Shown piece by piece: positions 1-59,100 of a stretch of 64,000 nt of DNA. The stretch is taken from positions 1 to 64,000 of the forward strand of contig JABVXV010000310.1 of NCBI GenBank assembly GCA_013365325.1, written 5' to 3'. The position numbers and the translations under genes were made by a program. Positions within the stretch are counted from its first letter, which is position 1. Every line of letters starts with the position of its first letter. The notes below the pieces were generated by a model. That model was not told the origin of the DNA, ran no database searches, and saw only the letters and a list, made by a program, of their open reading frames with translations. The stretch is from Dipetalonema caudispina. Lineage: Eukaryota > Nematoda > Chromadorea > Rhabditida > Onchocercidae.

Positions 1-2360
1 GTCGTATCATTTATATTCATAAGATTCACAACAAATGCTATTTTACAAAACATACAAAAAATCAAAAACATTTGGTTACCGTTTCTCTCTCTCTCTCTCA
101 AATATATTACTCATTTAAAAAAAAAAAGAAAAAAAAAAACAAATAAACAATTTTCATAAATTAAAAGAAAAAAAAAAACAAAACCAAAAAAAAAAAAGAG
201 TTAAAAATTTTTTAAATGAAATTTGAAGGTTTTCTTCATACTAATTATTAAGCATTTCTCCTTATACACCATCTGTTGTTGCTTGTTTTTTAATTAGCCA
301 AAAATCTTTCAATTATTTATTTCATTTTGGCTTCCTTTCTCCCTTTTTTTTCCTTCTCTTCTCTCCTCTCCTCTCCTTCTTTTCATCTCTTTTCTCTTTC
401 CTACTTTTCTTTCATTTCGTTTTTCATTACTTTTCTTTTTTCCCTTTCAACTAATTTACAATTTTTTTTTACCTCTTTTCATTCTATATTCTCTTCATTT
501 GCTTTTCTCCTCACCATTTTTTCTTCTTCAATTTTTTTATTTTCCATCAATACATTTACAATATATTCAATCCCTATCAATTTCCCCCTCCTCCCCCGCT
601 TTAGCCGCCTACACTCCCCCGAGTTATCCTGTTGTATGAATGAAGCAAACTATATGTTAGCTAATATTAGCAACAATTTATCCATTCATTTCGTAGTTTG
701 GTTTTTTTTTTTAAATTTATTTATCAAAATTTTATTTCATATTTTTTTTTCACAATTAGAAAGTATATATGCTCAATGGCTTAAATTTTTTTTCTTTCCC
801 TTTTTTATTATCAAATAATATGAATAATATTATATATAGAAAGCATATTTCTCTTATCATTTTATCATTTTCTTCATTTTTTCGTTCGTTTTGCATTACT
901 AAAATTTCATTTCTTATCCTTTATCATCTTATTAATTTCATATTTTCGTATTCTTTATCATTTTTTATTTAAAATTATCATTTGTTAATTTTATCTACCT
1001 TTTATTAAAGTATATTAGTTTATCATTGTTTATTCTATAATCACATCTATTCGTAATTCTATCCATTTTATTTTTCCTATCAAAAGAATCATTTTGACCT
1101 CTTTTATATGAGAATTATTATTTGTTCATTCTACTTTACTTCCTCTTATCAAAAGTTTAATTATTTGTTCACTCATCATTCTAACGATATATCATTTTCA
1201 ATCTCTTTCATTCTTTACATTATTATTATTATTTGTCCACTTTATCCATCTATAATATATCGACTGTCCATCATTTGTTTACTTACTTATTCATCATCAT
1301 TGCTCATTTCATTTATTTCTTTTCATCTGGTCATTTTGTCTTCACATTGAAATTGTTATTCAAATTTCTCTATGACAGTTCAAATTAATGCAAAAAAAAA
1401 AAAAAAAAAAGAAAGATTTATTTAATTGATTTTTTTTTTCTTCTCTGTAGAAAACAAATTTTTATTTAATTGATTTTTTTTTTTCTTCGTAGAAAATTTT
1501 GTAGAAAAACAATTTTTATTTTCCCCTATCCAAGTAATTTCATATGTAAAAAATTTTTATTTGATGTAAAATTATTTTAAATGACTAAGAAAATGGTATT
1601 TAATAGATGTATTGATAAATCAGGTGATTAGCAATGATTTGTAAAGATAACCATACTTGATTAATTTACTGTTTCATATCAATAAGATGTAACAATTAGT
1701 GAATCAGAAATCGGATCATTTTATCATTGATATATGCAACTTTATAAATATGATTCTTTTCATAATGTTGGAATAATTTTTCTAAAAATTTCGCCTTTGC
1801 AGCAATTAACACAGAGAATTCTTTAACTATTTTAAAATAATTCTTAGTTAATTAAATTTAAGTTCGTAAACATAGTTAATGGAAATTTTATGGAATGCTA
1901 AAAAATAACTTTCAAATATGATACTTTGTAAATGGGGGAAAAAAAAAGGAAGAAATCAATAAAAATTTTTATTAATTAAAAAATTACTATCCTCCTTTCT
2001 AATTTTTCATCATTCATATTTGTATAATGATTGAAGTTTTTAGCAAATTTTAAATTATTTAAAAACCAGAAATTTATCGATCTTTTTTTTCTTTTTTTTT
2101 TTTTTTTTTTTTTTGCATGAAAAGATTTACCATCGTTTCATTAAATATTTTCAATCATTGATGGATTTAATTGTATAGATTAAAATGATAAGCATTGTAA
2201 ATCTTTATGCAGTGATAATATCTGTTATACTTGTTTGTAGGATCAAGTAATATTGTTTTGTTATTATCTGTTTCCAATATTATTATCCATTTTCAACACT
2301 AAATGATATACAACCCCAATAACATTCAATATTGAAATATACCACAAGAATTCATATTTA

Positions 2361-2460
2361 CATATATCATATCATATATTGATCAATCTTCATCACATAT
2401 ATCTTATCATATATTAATCAATCTTCATCAGATATATCTTATCATATATTAATCAAATTT
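2361..2460. repeat. 35-bp tandem repeat, three copies
   Basis: Copies lie at 2361-2395, 2396-2430 and 2431-2460 (the last partial) with an exact 35-bp period. Each copy contains TATCATATATT followed by ATCAATCTTCATCA or its partial form. Copies 1 and 2 differ at only two positions. Confidence 0.9.
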
Positions 2461-3837
2461 TTACAGCCTATCTAAATTGACATATATATATATAATCCTA
2501 ACAAATGCAAAATTAATATTATTGAAGATTAAGATATCATTTGAAATCAACATTATGATTATGATCATGATTTTGTAAATCAAAATTTGGTTCATATATT
2601 TTTTCGTTCTTTTTAAAAAACAATTTTTTCATCTTTAATTTTATCGAAACAATATTTTTTTTTTTCCGGAAAAAGTTTGTTTTCATACTTCATCTAAATT
2701 TTCCAATTTTATTTACGGGAATTGTTGTTGTTGTTGTTATGGTTATAGCCTATTTTCTTTGTGTTGAATGATTTTTTTTTTCATAAAAAAAACGAATAAT
2801 CCTTTCAATTCCATTGATTTGAACGGATTGATGTAAAAAAAAAATGACAAATGGCATGAGAAAGAATGTCCGGACGTGATAGACACGTAATATTCAAAAA
2901 TGTTACGATTATTCCGACGATTAAATTATACTATTGTTGCAAAATGATAGATGGCAGACATATGGAAAAGAGAAAAAGGATTGTATTGTTTTCTGATGAA
3001 AAAAATTTGCGGAATAATTTAGATGAAATAAATAAGTAATTCAGTAGTTGAAGTAAAAATTATTCAATTTATCTAAAATTTAAAACTTTATCTCTCAAAA
3101 AAAAAAAAAAAAAAAGAAAATGATTTCCGTTGATCTTTAACAATAGCAAACTTTTTTGAATAAAAATTAGTTTTTTTTTTTAGAAGAAAAGAAATCATAC
3201 AATTTTGATAATAAGTCCAATAATATTGATGCAATTTTTTTCTTTTTTTTATTATATACATATATAACGCTATTAATTTTAACTTAAAAAAAACTATCAA
3301 TTTTTTATTTTATATTGTATAAATATTTTTGATCATTGAAAAAATTCCAATCATAATTTCGTGTTAATTCTACAACAAATACAATTTTCATCAAATGTCT
3401 TTTCTACAATTATTTTTAAATTAATGCTGTATAAATTGGCCATCGAATACGTATGAATGATTCTAAATTAAAAAAAAAAAAAAACTGATCCAATAATGAT
3501 ATCATTTATTTGTTACAGTATTCCATTTCATATTATATTTACAGTACTATATCCTTATAAATTTTTAATATCAATATTTCATGATAGCTAATTTTATAAA
3601 TATCATTAAATTTTCGATTCTTTTTTACCCTCCTTTTTTTTTATTGATCGATAGATTATCACCAGAATGTTCTCATCCATTGCCTATCATCTAATTTATA
3701 AAGTTTGTGAAGATCGTTTTTTTCGAGAATCTATCTTGAAGAGGACAAAAGAAGGAATAAAATACTAATATTACTTTCATCTTTCAATAGATGATACTTT
3801 TATTTTTTGACATAAGTCTTATATGATTAAATAAACT

Positions 3838-4033
3838 TTTACAAATTATCATTCGTCATTTTAAGCAAAATTACAAATGAAATATTTTATAGAGTTTTGG
3901 AAAAACAAAAATTCATTTAATTTCGCATTTAATTTCGGAAAAAATTTACAAATTATCATTCGTCATTTTAAGCAAAATTACAAATGAAATATTTTATAGA
4001 GTTTTGGAAAAGCAAAAATTCATTTAATTTCGA
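3838..4033. repeat. Direct duplication, about 88 bp, period 107
   Basis: The segment starting ACAAATTATCATTCGTC at 3841 recurs at 3948. The two copies run about 88 bp and end at TTCATTTAATTTCG. They are nearly identical, so the duplication is recent. About 19 bp of AT-rich DNA separates them. Confidence 0.9.
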
Positions 4034-4736
4034 AAAAAAAAAAAAAAAAAACTATTTTTTTAAATTTATAGTTAACATATATTATTGTAACAAATATTAT
4101 ATTTTAGGTTCTTATTAATATATATTGTTGTTTCAGCAATTATTTTAATGAAAAAGTTATAATTTATATATAATTAATCCAACGGCTATTTTTTTTAAAG
4201 ATGAAAAAAGAGAAAAACGATGAGATTTCAAAATTTTATTTCACTTTCTTTTTTTTTTTTCAGAATTTTATTTGGTCTTTTTTTTTTTCCATCATTTTGC
4301 AAAATATATTATCATATTAGTTTGCTTCATTTATTTATCTTTAAATGTAATTCTCAAAAAAATTATTTTCATATTTAACTGTAATTTGTATTTCTTTTAA
4401 TTTTCAAAAAATAAACTATTTGCATATTATTTTGAATTTCATTTTTTGTAATTTGTATTATTGTTTTTATTTATTACCAACTTTTATTACACGCTATTTA
4501 TTATATTCTATTATCGTGCTAATATGTAAATTGACAAATGATAACCTTAATTATCTTTCAGTTTACAGCTAATTAAATATTTACAACAACTACCACAATG
4601 ATAATTAATTCCGACGATAATGTCATTAATGACGTTAACAGCTACTGTTATTATTATTCGCAATATTGAATGGAGTTAATCGATAATTATCGTGTTATAA
4701 ATCTGAAATTCACAACATCTGATTTATTTCCAATAT

Positions 4737-4770
4737 ATTTCTCCAGTGCGTAACATAACACGCAAACGTA
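4737..4770 (+). promoter_or_regulatory. Possible trans-splice or 5'UTR acceptor before AGAP start
   Basis: TTTCTCCAG ends at 4746, 24 nt before the ATG at 4771. It could accept a spliced leader or end a 5'UTR intron. The short AT-rich leader between acceptor and ATG is typical of nematode mRNAs. Transcript 5' ends would decide. Confidence 0.4.
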
Positions 4771-51946
<47,176 letters not shown>

Positions 51947-52260
51947 AACATAGCAATTTTCATTCGCAAAATATATTATTTTGTACATTCTTTTGAGTTG
52001 TTTACCCTTTATGTGTGAAGCGAGTCAGGGTTTCTCGTTCAACATTGTATTTCTTAATATTTCCGATGATTTCCCAGAATTTAATTCAGCTTGTATGCAT
52101 TTCGAGTTAATCTTCTAAACCTTAGCGAGCTCATTACTTTTTACAAATTTTGCTGCCGTTTAAATCACTGATGTAAAAACAGTTTTATTTTCATGTATGG
52201 TTTGCCTCATGCATGTAAATTTTTCTGAAATCCTTTTTTCTTTTCCTCATATTTGTTTGC

Positions 52261-52261
52261 A

Positions 52262-52296
<35 letters not shown>

Positions 52297-52317
52297 GTGA
52301 TCTCTGTGTGTGTGTGA
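52261..52317. repeat. (TG)n microsatellite
   Basis: TG dinucleotides with TATG interruptions and one TCTC break, in the presumed AGAP 3'UTR. Confidence 0.9.
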
Positions 52318-52871
52318 ATGTCTTATATATAATTTCTTACTTGCAAATGCTGAAAAAAAAAAAGATTTCTACTAAATTTATCTCCGTGAATGAAAACTGC
52401 GCTTAAAATTATTCAGCTTTATATGTGTCTCATCTTTTTCTCGGTGCTAATTCGACCGACGAAAAATCTAAAAAAAAAAAGAATCGTTTCATATAAGAGA
52501 AAAGTCCCTTTACTGGTCGATTTACCTCTCTGTTGTGGGCTAAAGAATCAAAAAACTTTTCCATCATTCCGGAACGTACACCAAAGTATGTTCAACTTTG
52601 GATCAAGGATTGTGGAGTGACGGATGCGCGAATTTTAGCATACCAGGAAACGAATCGGTGCTGGGTAAAGACTGTTTAAAATGGGTGTTATATTCGTTGC
52701 AGTATCTATCGAGTGCTTCATTCGATGAATCGCATGATAGACGGCATGATTAATGGCTTACTATAAATGAAGAGTGAATCAGTTTAGCTAGCCAGCCTGT
52801 TGAATGCCACAAAGAGTGCAAGGTATCCATTTGAACTTTTTGCGATTCCTCCAATAGAGGTGCACTTGCCG

Positions 52872-52885
52872 ACTTTATTTATTAA
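52872..52885 (-). terminator. Poly(A) signal of TMEM147
   Basis: Two overlapping AATAAA hexamers on the minus strand (plus TTTATT at 52874-52879 and 52878-52883) stand downstream of the TMEM147 stop codon. Confidence 0.6.
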
Positions 52886-53017
52886 TGTGATCCAACAAAA
52901 AGAAAAGAGGTTGTAAATAACATTTCTGCCAAATGGTTGTCCTTCACCTCAAACGAAATTTTTGCCTTTTCACTGACATCGGTCTGATGTTCTATGCCGA
53001 AAACATCGTGTTTTCTT

Positions 53018-55083
53018 TTAAGTGCGGTACTGCGTGAAATGCGTTCCAAGTGATGAATATGCAACTAACGTTCCTATAGCAAGTCCTGTAGTAAATGCAG
53101 CCTTTGCTCCAAGCAATGTCCAAGATCGAAGATCCAGATATACAACGGCCGCTCTGGATTACAAATATTTATTAAATTATTATCAAATTTAAATCTAAAC
53201 GTCATAACGTCCAGTTTGCAGTAATTAAAGCTGTAAATAAAAACGCTTTGCTATATAACTCAGTCGTTTGCTTTTACCGCAATCAGTGTAGAAAATCTAC
53301 AATATGATCAAAACACCAACGGTATTTTGTGGATAACTAAATTTCACCCTTCTTACTGAAATACATTTTGAATTTAGCAAGATGGACTCCTTTCCAAATC
53401 TGTATGGTACTACTAAACGAAGTATTTACTTTATGAAGTAAAATCGGTAAATAAACTTACTGCTCAATGAATTCATGGAAAACACAAAGTGCAATCAATA
53501 AAGCGACTATTCGTTTCATCCCTGATCGGAGATCATTGCGGGTGAATAACCATACCAATGCTGCCATAGCTACAAGAAAAAAAAGAATATTAGCATGAAT
53601 AGACTTTTCGGTGACCTTTATTGAACATCATGTTAATCACCCCTTCATTTTCATTATTTTTATTGTTTTTTTTTTAGTAACAGCTTTTGTAGGATAACAG
53701 TTACTGGCAAACAGTTTAGTGGCAAGTCAAAAAACAAAATAAAATTATTCACGAATAAACTAAAATATTTCAAGCTTCAAAAAAAAAGAAAAAACTGAAA
53801 TAAAAGGAAACAAAACCTTACCAACATAAAAAATTAAGTCAATATTGGAATTTAGGGCCATTTGAATGTATTTCCAGTGAAATGCCGTTGCTCGGGCACC
53901 AACCCAAAAACCGACCAGGCGACTGGCTACACTGAAATAAATTTCCTTTCCACTCTCACCTGATTTAATCTATAACATTACTTAAATAAGTGAATTGACG
54001 ACTTCTTTCCTCAACATTGAATAATATTAGTGATTTATATGGTGTCTTTTGAAGTTAACCGAAATCCAGCTCACTGTATCCTCACAAATTCAACCAACAA
54101 TCGAAGTCTATCCCGCCCGCTTCCCTTTTAACTAAGTTAAATAAAAAATAAATAACGTGAAGTAGAAGCACAGAAAAAAGCCATTAAAAACCGTATGGTA
54201 AGACGAACAATTCCAAAATTTCCTAACTCCCGCCAATACCAATTCAAATCCTTTGAAAAGTGAAATGACATAGTATTTAAAAAATAATTGACTTTCAATT
54301 TCCATGTGCATAAACAATTAGTTAAGAGACACCTAAAAAACAATTAACAATGCTTGAAAATTACCTGTGAGCAAAAGCCCAACCTAAACCGACAGCTAGG
54401 AATCGGATTTCACTTTTACCTGCCATCAGATAAACGATCACAGCATGCAAACCCATTACATCGAAAATATCCGCACTCGCTTTCATCAATTCCTAAACAA
54501 AAATTTTGAGAATTCTGACCATATCACAGACTTGAAGGTCAGATTATGTTTGCTGAATTCAGCAGTGTTTACCGGCAAATAAATCCCACTTTACTACATC
54601 TTTAATCGGAACATAAACCATCTTTTGTAACTGAGCCACCTGTTAAGTTTGACTTCCCCACTAATATAAACTAGTCACTAATACACATTAATATAACAGT
54701 AGAGTAAAATTCAAAATTTAAATCCGACACCAACAGTCAAGATTACGATTCTAAATAAAAATTGCTAATTTAAGTGTGAAATGTAAATAAACTAAAACTC
54801 AAATGCGATATTAAATTTTAATTTAGGATTTGGACTAGAAATGAAATCTTTAAAAGTTAAAATCCAACGAACATACCGGAACCAAATCAAACCCACTAGC
54901 ATCGCTAGCTGGAAAAAATGTCGCAAGGACGAGCATTTTGCAAAGTTGTGTCAAGAAATACGCCAAAGCTGCATGAGCACATTTCCATATGGAGCAATAC
55001 TCTGATAATCCCGAATACCTGTATGCGATAAAATATGGTGCATATGACAATGCTACACAATTTACAAAATGAAGAAACGTCAT
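53018..55083 (-). CDS. tmem147: TMEM147, ER membrane protein
   Basis: TMEM147 is a multi-pass ER protein. With NOMO and nicalin it forms the complex behind Sec61 that helps insert multi-pass membrane proteins. Exons on the minus strand: 55083-54877, 54492-54365, 53931-53822, 53569-53461, 53153-53018. All phases agree and give 229 aa (human 224). Matching segments in order are FPASDASGFDLVP after SGLSEYCSIWKC and QLCKMLVLATFFP (residues about 24-69), ELMKASADIFDVMGLH, VGARATAFHWKYIQMALNSN, and a hydrophobic C-terminal part around TGLAIGTLVAY. The protein is hydrophobic nearly throughout, as expected for seven or more membrane segments. The ATG touches a TTTTCAG acceptor. The gene is tail-to-tail with AGAP and head-to-head with HELQ. 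The small frames of 54132-54343 lie in its intron and are not genes. Confidence 0.95.
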
Positions 55084-55100
55084 CTGAAAATGAAAAATTA
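55084..55100 (-). promoter_or_regulatory. Likely spliced-leader acceptor of TMEM147
   Basis: On the minus strand TTTTTCATTTTCAG ends at 55084, directly before the ATG at 55083. A strong acceptor with no 5'UTR of its own is the usual layout of nematode trans-spliced mRNAs. A 5'UTR cis-intron is the alternative. Confidence 0.65.
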
Positions 55101-56165
55101 AAATATTTAGGGAATGTGAAGAGTATATATGCCTGAAATGTCACTTTATTATTACCCAAATCTATGGAAATTACCCATATATTCAGTATTAATTAAGTTT
55201 ATAACATATAGTTACGTATTTAAATTTACCATCAATAATATCTGCACTAGTATTAACTAAAGCTTTCGTATGGTAGGTTGTATGCTTCAGTAAGTTATGT
55301 AAATATATCGTCCACACGTACGTGAACAACGTTGAAATAATTTTAACGTACTACACGTAAAATGAAATAGTGAAGAAACGACAGATCTATTGGGTTTAAA
55401 ATAGTTTTTGGTAAAATTTAAGAATGAAGAAATAGTATAGTTGATAGGGAGATAACACGGTTTGGTAAAGATATCTAGAGAGTATGTTGTAAGGGATTGA
55501 TAAAATTTGAGAATACAACGTGTATGTTTGTGAGTAAAAAATAATAGAAGTAATAAGTATGAAGAGATGTAAAGATCAATAGAATTAAGAGAGTATGTTG
55601 ATGAATTGTTGTAATTATTTGTGGCAATGATTGAGAGGAGTGAAAATATTACATATGACAATAAGGAAGTAATATGATTTGGTAAGAGAGTGTGTTGTAA
55701 GAGATTAATAAAATTTGAGAGAGAATACATATGGTGATAGTATGTAGCAAAATAAGAAAAGGAACGTACTATTTAAGCAGTGTTTGTTTTTCTTTTTTTC
55801 TTTTTTTTTTAAGATATGCAAATTAGATGGGAGAAAAATTAAATAGTTTAACGATTTTTTAAAACTTTCAAAAGTAACATTTCATTTTGGCTTCCATATC
55901 TTAAGCACGTTCTCATCGATTTCAATAGATCCAGAAATAAATCTTATCCTGAATAGAAAAGAGAGAGAAAATGAGTGGAATTTAATTGTAAAGATCAATC
56001 ATTCATCTATAATTCTTTCGGAAAAATCAACAAGGAAGTAAATTAAGTAAATGAATGGCTAAAAATATGAATGAGTAAATGAGTAAACTTATAAGTATAA
56101 CTATATATATATGCATTTATTTAGTATAATATTTCAGATTCATTAATTTTCCCGGAAAACTAAGC
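55101..56165. other. Divergent promoter region between TMEM147 and HELQ
   Basis: About 1 kb separates the two start codons. It has two diverged copies of a GTTTGGTAA(A/G)..GAGTRTGTTGTAAG..GATTRATAAAATTTGAG block, at 55458-55520 and 55679-55735. The 147-codon minus frame here (55287-55730) is Ser/Tyr/Thr-rich and spans these repeats; I do not regard it as a gene. CACACGTACGTG at 55313-55324 is a GC-rich near-palindrome. Promoter elements are not identifiable by eye. Confidence 0.6.
55455..55737. repeat. Diverged direct repeat, ~60 bp, two copies
   Basis: Copy 1 is about 55458-55520 and copy 2 about 55679-55735. Both carry GTTGTAAG(G/A)GATT(G/A)ATA followed by AAATTTGAGA. They lie between the divergent genes. 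Confidence 0.75.
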
Positions 56166-59100
56166 ATGTCTCCTCGAATTCAGTCCTTATCAATCGTTTC
56201 TGGTAATTATAATAATATGAAGAAAACACCAGTGGAACTGTTAAGTCAGAGTGACGGTAACTTTCCTACCAAAATAATTTTGGAAACACCAAGGAAATCG
56301 CCAAGGTTTTTTTATTTTGTTGAAATTTAAATTTGCTCTTTTTAGTTGAAAAATTTCTATGCAGAAAACTTTATATTCAACGAAAGGAGAAAGTTCTACT
56401 TTGCCTAAAAAAAATCTTTTTCGAAATGAGCATATGAAATTGGGATTTGTCAAATTTTCAAGTTATTTTACGGATTTTTGAAATATTCTCAAAATTACGG
56501 ATGAAAAAAGGAATGCTTATAATAGATGAAATGATTCAAGTAACTTTTGTTATCATAATCGTATAACTTTGTTTTATTAATTACATGTGGATAATATATG
56601 TAACTTCTCCAACATACTAAAACTCTAACGTGCCATTCAATTTATATTTCGTCCTACTGATTCCTGGAAACCTCTTAATATGTTATTTCAGGTTATGTAT
56701 GGTAAGACATAAATCTCAGTTACACTCGAAACGGGTGTTACATGCGGGAAATTGCTCGAAAAAATTCAAAATACCGGGAATACAACATCAGAGTACTGGT
56801 ATTCATAAAAGAGACCTAGAGTTGTTATTTTTTTTTTCTATGAAATTGTGTGAATGTTCACACACATTATATATTTGAAATTCAGTTATGGTAGTGTTGT
56901 AATTTTTCTCTTTTCTAGAATCTACTGGATCCAATAATTTTCAGGCGCTGCTTCATCTAGCGCAAGAAGAAATGAAGCAGAAAGTGAAACAGTTAATTTT
57001 GCTCAAATAACGCAACTTCAGGTTGATATGCAAGTAAGTTTGTTTTTTATTTCTACGAGATTGTTTCTACCTTATTTTTTGCAAATGCGTGAGGAAATTT
57101 AATAAAGAAATGAATGCTTAAAATGGAGTAGCATAGAAAGTGTGATATCATCCATATTAATGTCATTGGGATGCAAAACAATTACCGAGGTAACAGGGAA
57201 ATTTCTTTTTTTCACTTCAGGAAAATAAATCTGATTCTAGTCGCATGATTTTGACCAGCTCGTCTCGAAGTGATGCATTTGAGGAGATGGAGAATATTTG
57301 TGAGATTTACAGGAATCTGCGAAATATTTCGTCATTTTATGGTGCGTTGTTCATGTTATTTTACTGTTCATTATAGCTATCTTTTATCAGCTAATTTCTA
57401 ATCGTTTCCTTTCATTATCCTATTAGCTCTTCGTATTATTGCGGCTTTTTTCCTGCTAATGTTTTTGCATGCAAGTAAAGTAGTAATAGCCATAACTGAG
57501 CGACTATAGCAGTGATGTTTATAACTGATTTATAACTTGATTGTAATCATTTGTAATTTACGGAAAATGATATTTTTTAATCTCTGATTTTTAACCTTTT
57601 CTTTTGATCCAGGATATGTTATTTCTAGATTGGCAGAAACAATGTTTAAAAGATGTGCATTTGATAAATGGTACGAACATGATTGTATCGATGGCAACCG
57701 GTGCAGGAAAAACTCTTGTTGCGGAGGTTTCTTTTTTTTCTTTTAACATAATATTTTTGTTGTGGGAACATGAAAATTTGTTGAAGTATCGAATCATGTA
57801 TAGTTCTTAAAAAGGGGCGCTTAAATGCTAGCAATTGAATCATTCTGTTGACCGAATTGATTGGTAATGACTAAATGATAATATGCTTAAGTTGCGAATA
57901 GTACCTTAACTACAAACTTCTGGAGAAAAATTATTTCAGATTGTGATGCTACGGGAAGTAATTATCCAACGAAGAAGTTGCATCCTTGTTGTACCATATG
58001 TTGCAATCGCTCAAGAGAAAATAAGTTCTTACGCAGATTGAAAAATATTGAAGTGAAACTGAGATGCATTTAGCTGTTCACAAATGCATCGAAAACCTTG
58101 TTGTTGGAGCTCTGAATGCTTTCCTGGATAGAATTTTTAGTTTTGTAAACTTATTTGAAATTTTTAATCGGCTTATTTCTATTTAAATCAGAAAGACTTT
58201 TATTAATTATGCTGGTTTAGGTTTATTCATTGTCGATTTTCGAGGATAAGTTCAATGTTTCCGTAGAAGAGTATGCAGCAAGCAAAGGTTGGAAGTTTCG
58301 ATTGTAACTGTTTGCTTGGCCTTCTTTAAACTTGGAACTATGAATCAAACATTATCTTCATAAATTGACACTACTTTTCATTCATATCCAAGAGCTCTGA
58401 AAGATATTGTAGCTTGCCAATCTGAAAAGATCTACATTCTGAATGATTTGTTTTGCACTTCCTTTGCAATAACTAACTCCAGTATCCATCCCTGTTTGCG
58501 AATGAAGACTGCTTACTATCGAAATGTAACAAAATATTTATTCGTATGATTCAATTAAATTGATAAAAAATCAGTTTAATTGATACATATGTACATATTC
58601 GCATTTTATCTTCTTAGCAGGATCAAATTGTTCGAACTACTAGCAGACAGTGTACTCTCAAATCATTAGCTTTTTTAGGAAGAGGGAGAAAAAAGAATAA
58701 GGCAAGGAGAGCACGTAAGTTTCGTAACAGAACAGAACTGATAGCAGTGGTTATTTCAGTTTAAATACTGTGTATAACCTCTAAGATTATTTGGAATCGG
58801 TGCATATTTCAGGTCGTTTGCCACCAATCAAACGTCGAAAAGGGGGGTCTATATATGTTGCGACCATTGAAAAAGCAAACATGTTGATTAATAGTTTGAT
58901 AGAAGTGGATCGCATTGACGAGATTGGAGTTCTAGTAGTGGATGAAGTAAGTTATTTGCCACTAGTCATTCTTTTGTTATTATAATTTTTTAGGGTAAGT
59001 GATCCAAAAAATGTGTTTCAATTCTTCGATGGCGTATGAAGTTCCGCTTTAATTACTTTGGTCCCATTTACTGACTACGTTTGTCCCCGCTGTGGACACA

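Larger units (their letters stand above)
1..4770. other. AT-rich region upstream of the AGAP gene
   Basis: I see no supportable gene here. The stretch is very AT-rich and crowded with A and T homopolymers (for example around 1393-1410 and 2092-2114). It contains a short (CT)n tract at 85-99, a three-copy 35-bp tandem repeat at 2361-2460 and a two-copy direct repeat at 3838-4033. Open frames here are Phe/Ser/Ile-rich products of T-rich DNA and lack coding character. Promoter sequences of the downstream AGAP gene presumably lie in the last kilobase, but no element can be named with confidence. Confidence 0.6.
51947..53017. other. Convergent intergenic region / 3'UTRs of AGAP and TMEM147
   Basis: This lies between the AGAP TAA (51944-51946) and the TMEM147 stop on the other strand. 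It includes a (TG)n tract at 52261-52317 and GC-richer DNA at 52440-52860 with no intact frame; this is probably AGAP 3'UTR. On the minus strand a doubled AATAAA (52874-52883) lies about 135 nt past the TMEM147 stop and is its likely poly(A) signal. I cannot place the AGAP poly(A) site; AATAAA at 53236 would make the two transcripts overlap. Confidence 0.65.

Noticed and set aside
327..1350. Ser/Phe/Ile-rich open frames on the plus strand
   Set aside because: They follow T- and TC-rich DNA, have no splice signals in phase and no recognisable motif.
52390..52620. 76-codon plus frame after the AGAP stop
   Set aside because: It has no splice support and is broken soon after; it is more likely 3'UTR.
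54132..54343. Hydrophobic minus frames inside TMEM147
   Set aside because: They lie between two well-supported TMEM147 exons and are intron sequence.
55287..55730. 147-codon minus frame between TMEM147 and HELQ
   Set aside because: It is Ser/Tyr/Thr-biased, spans the direct repeat, and shows no motif or splice context.
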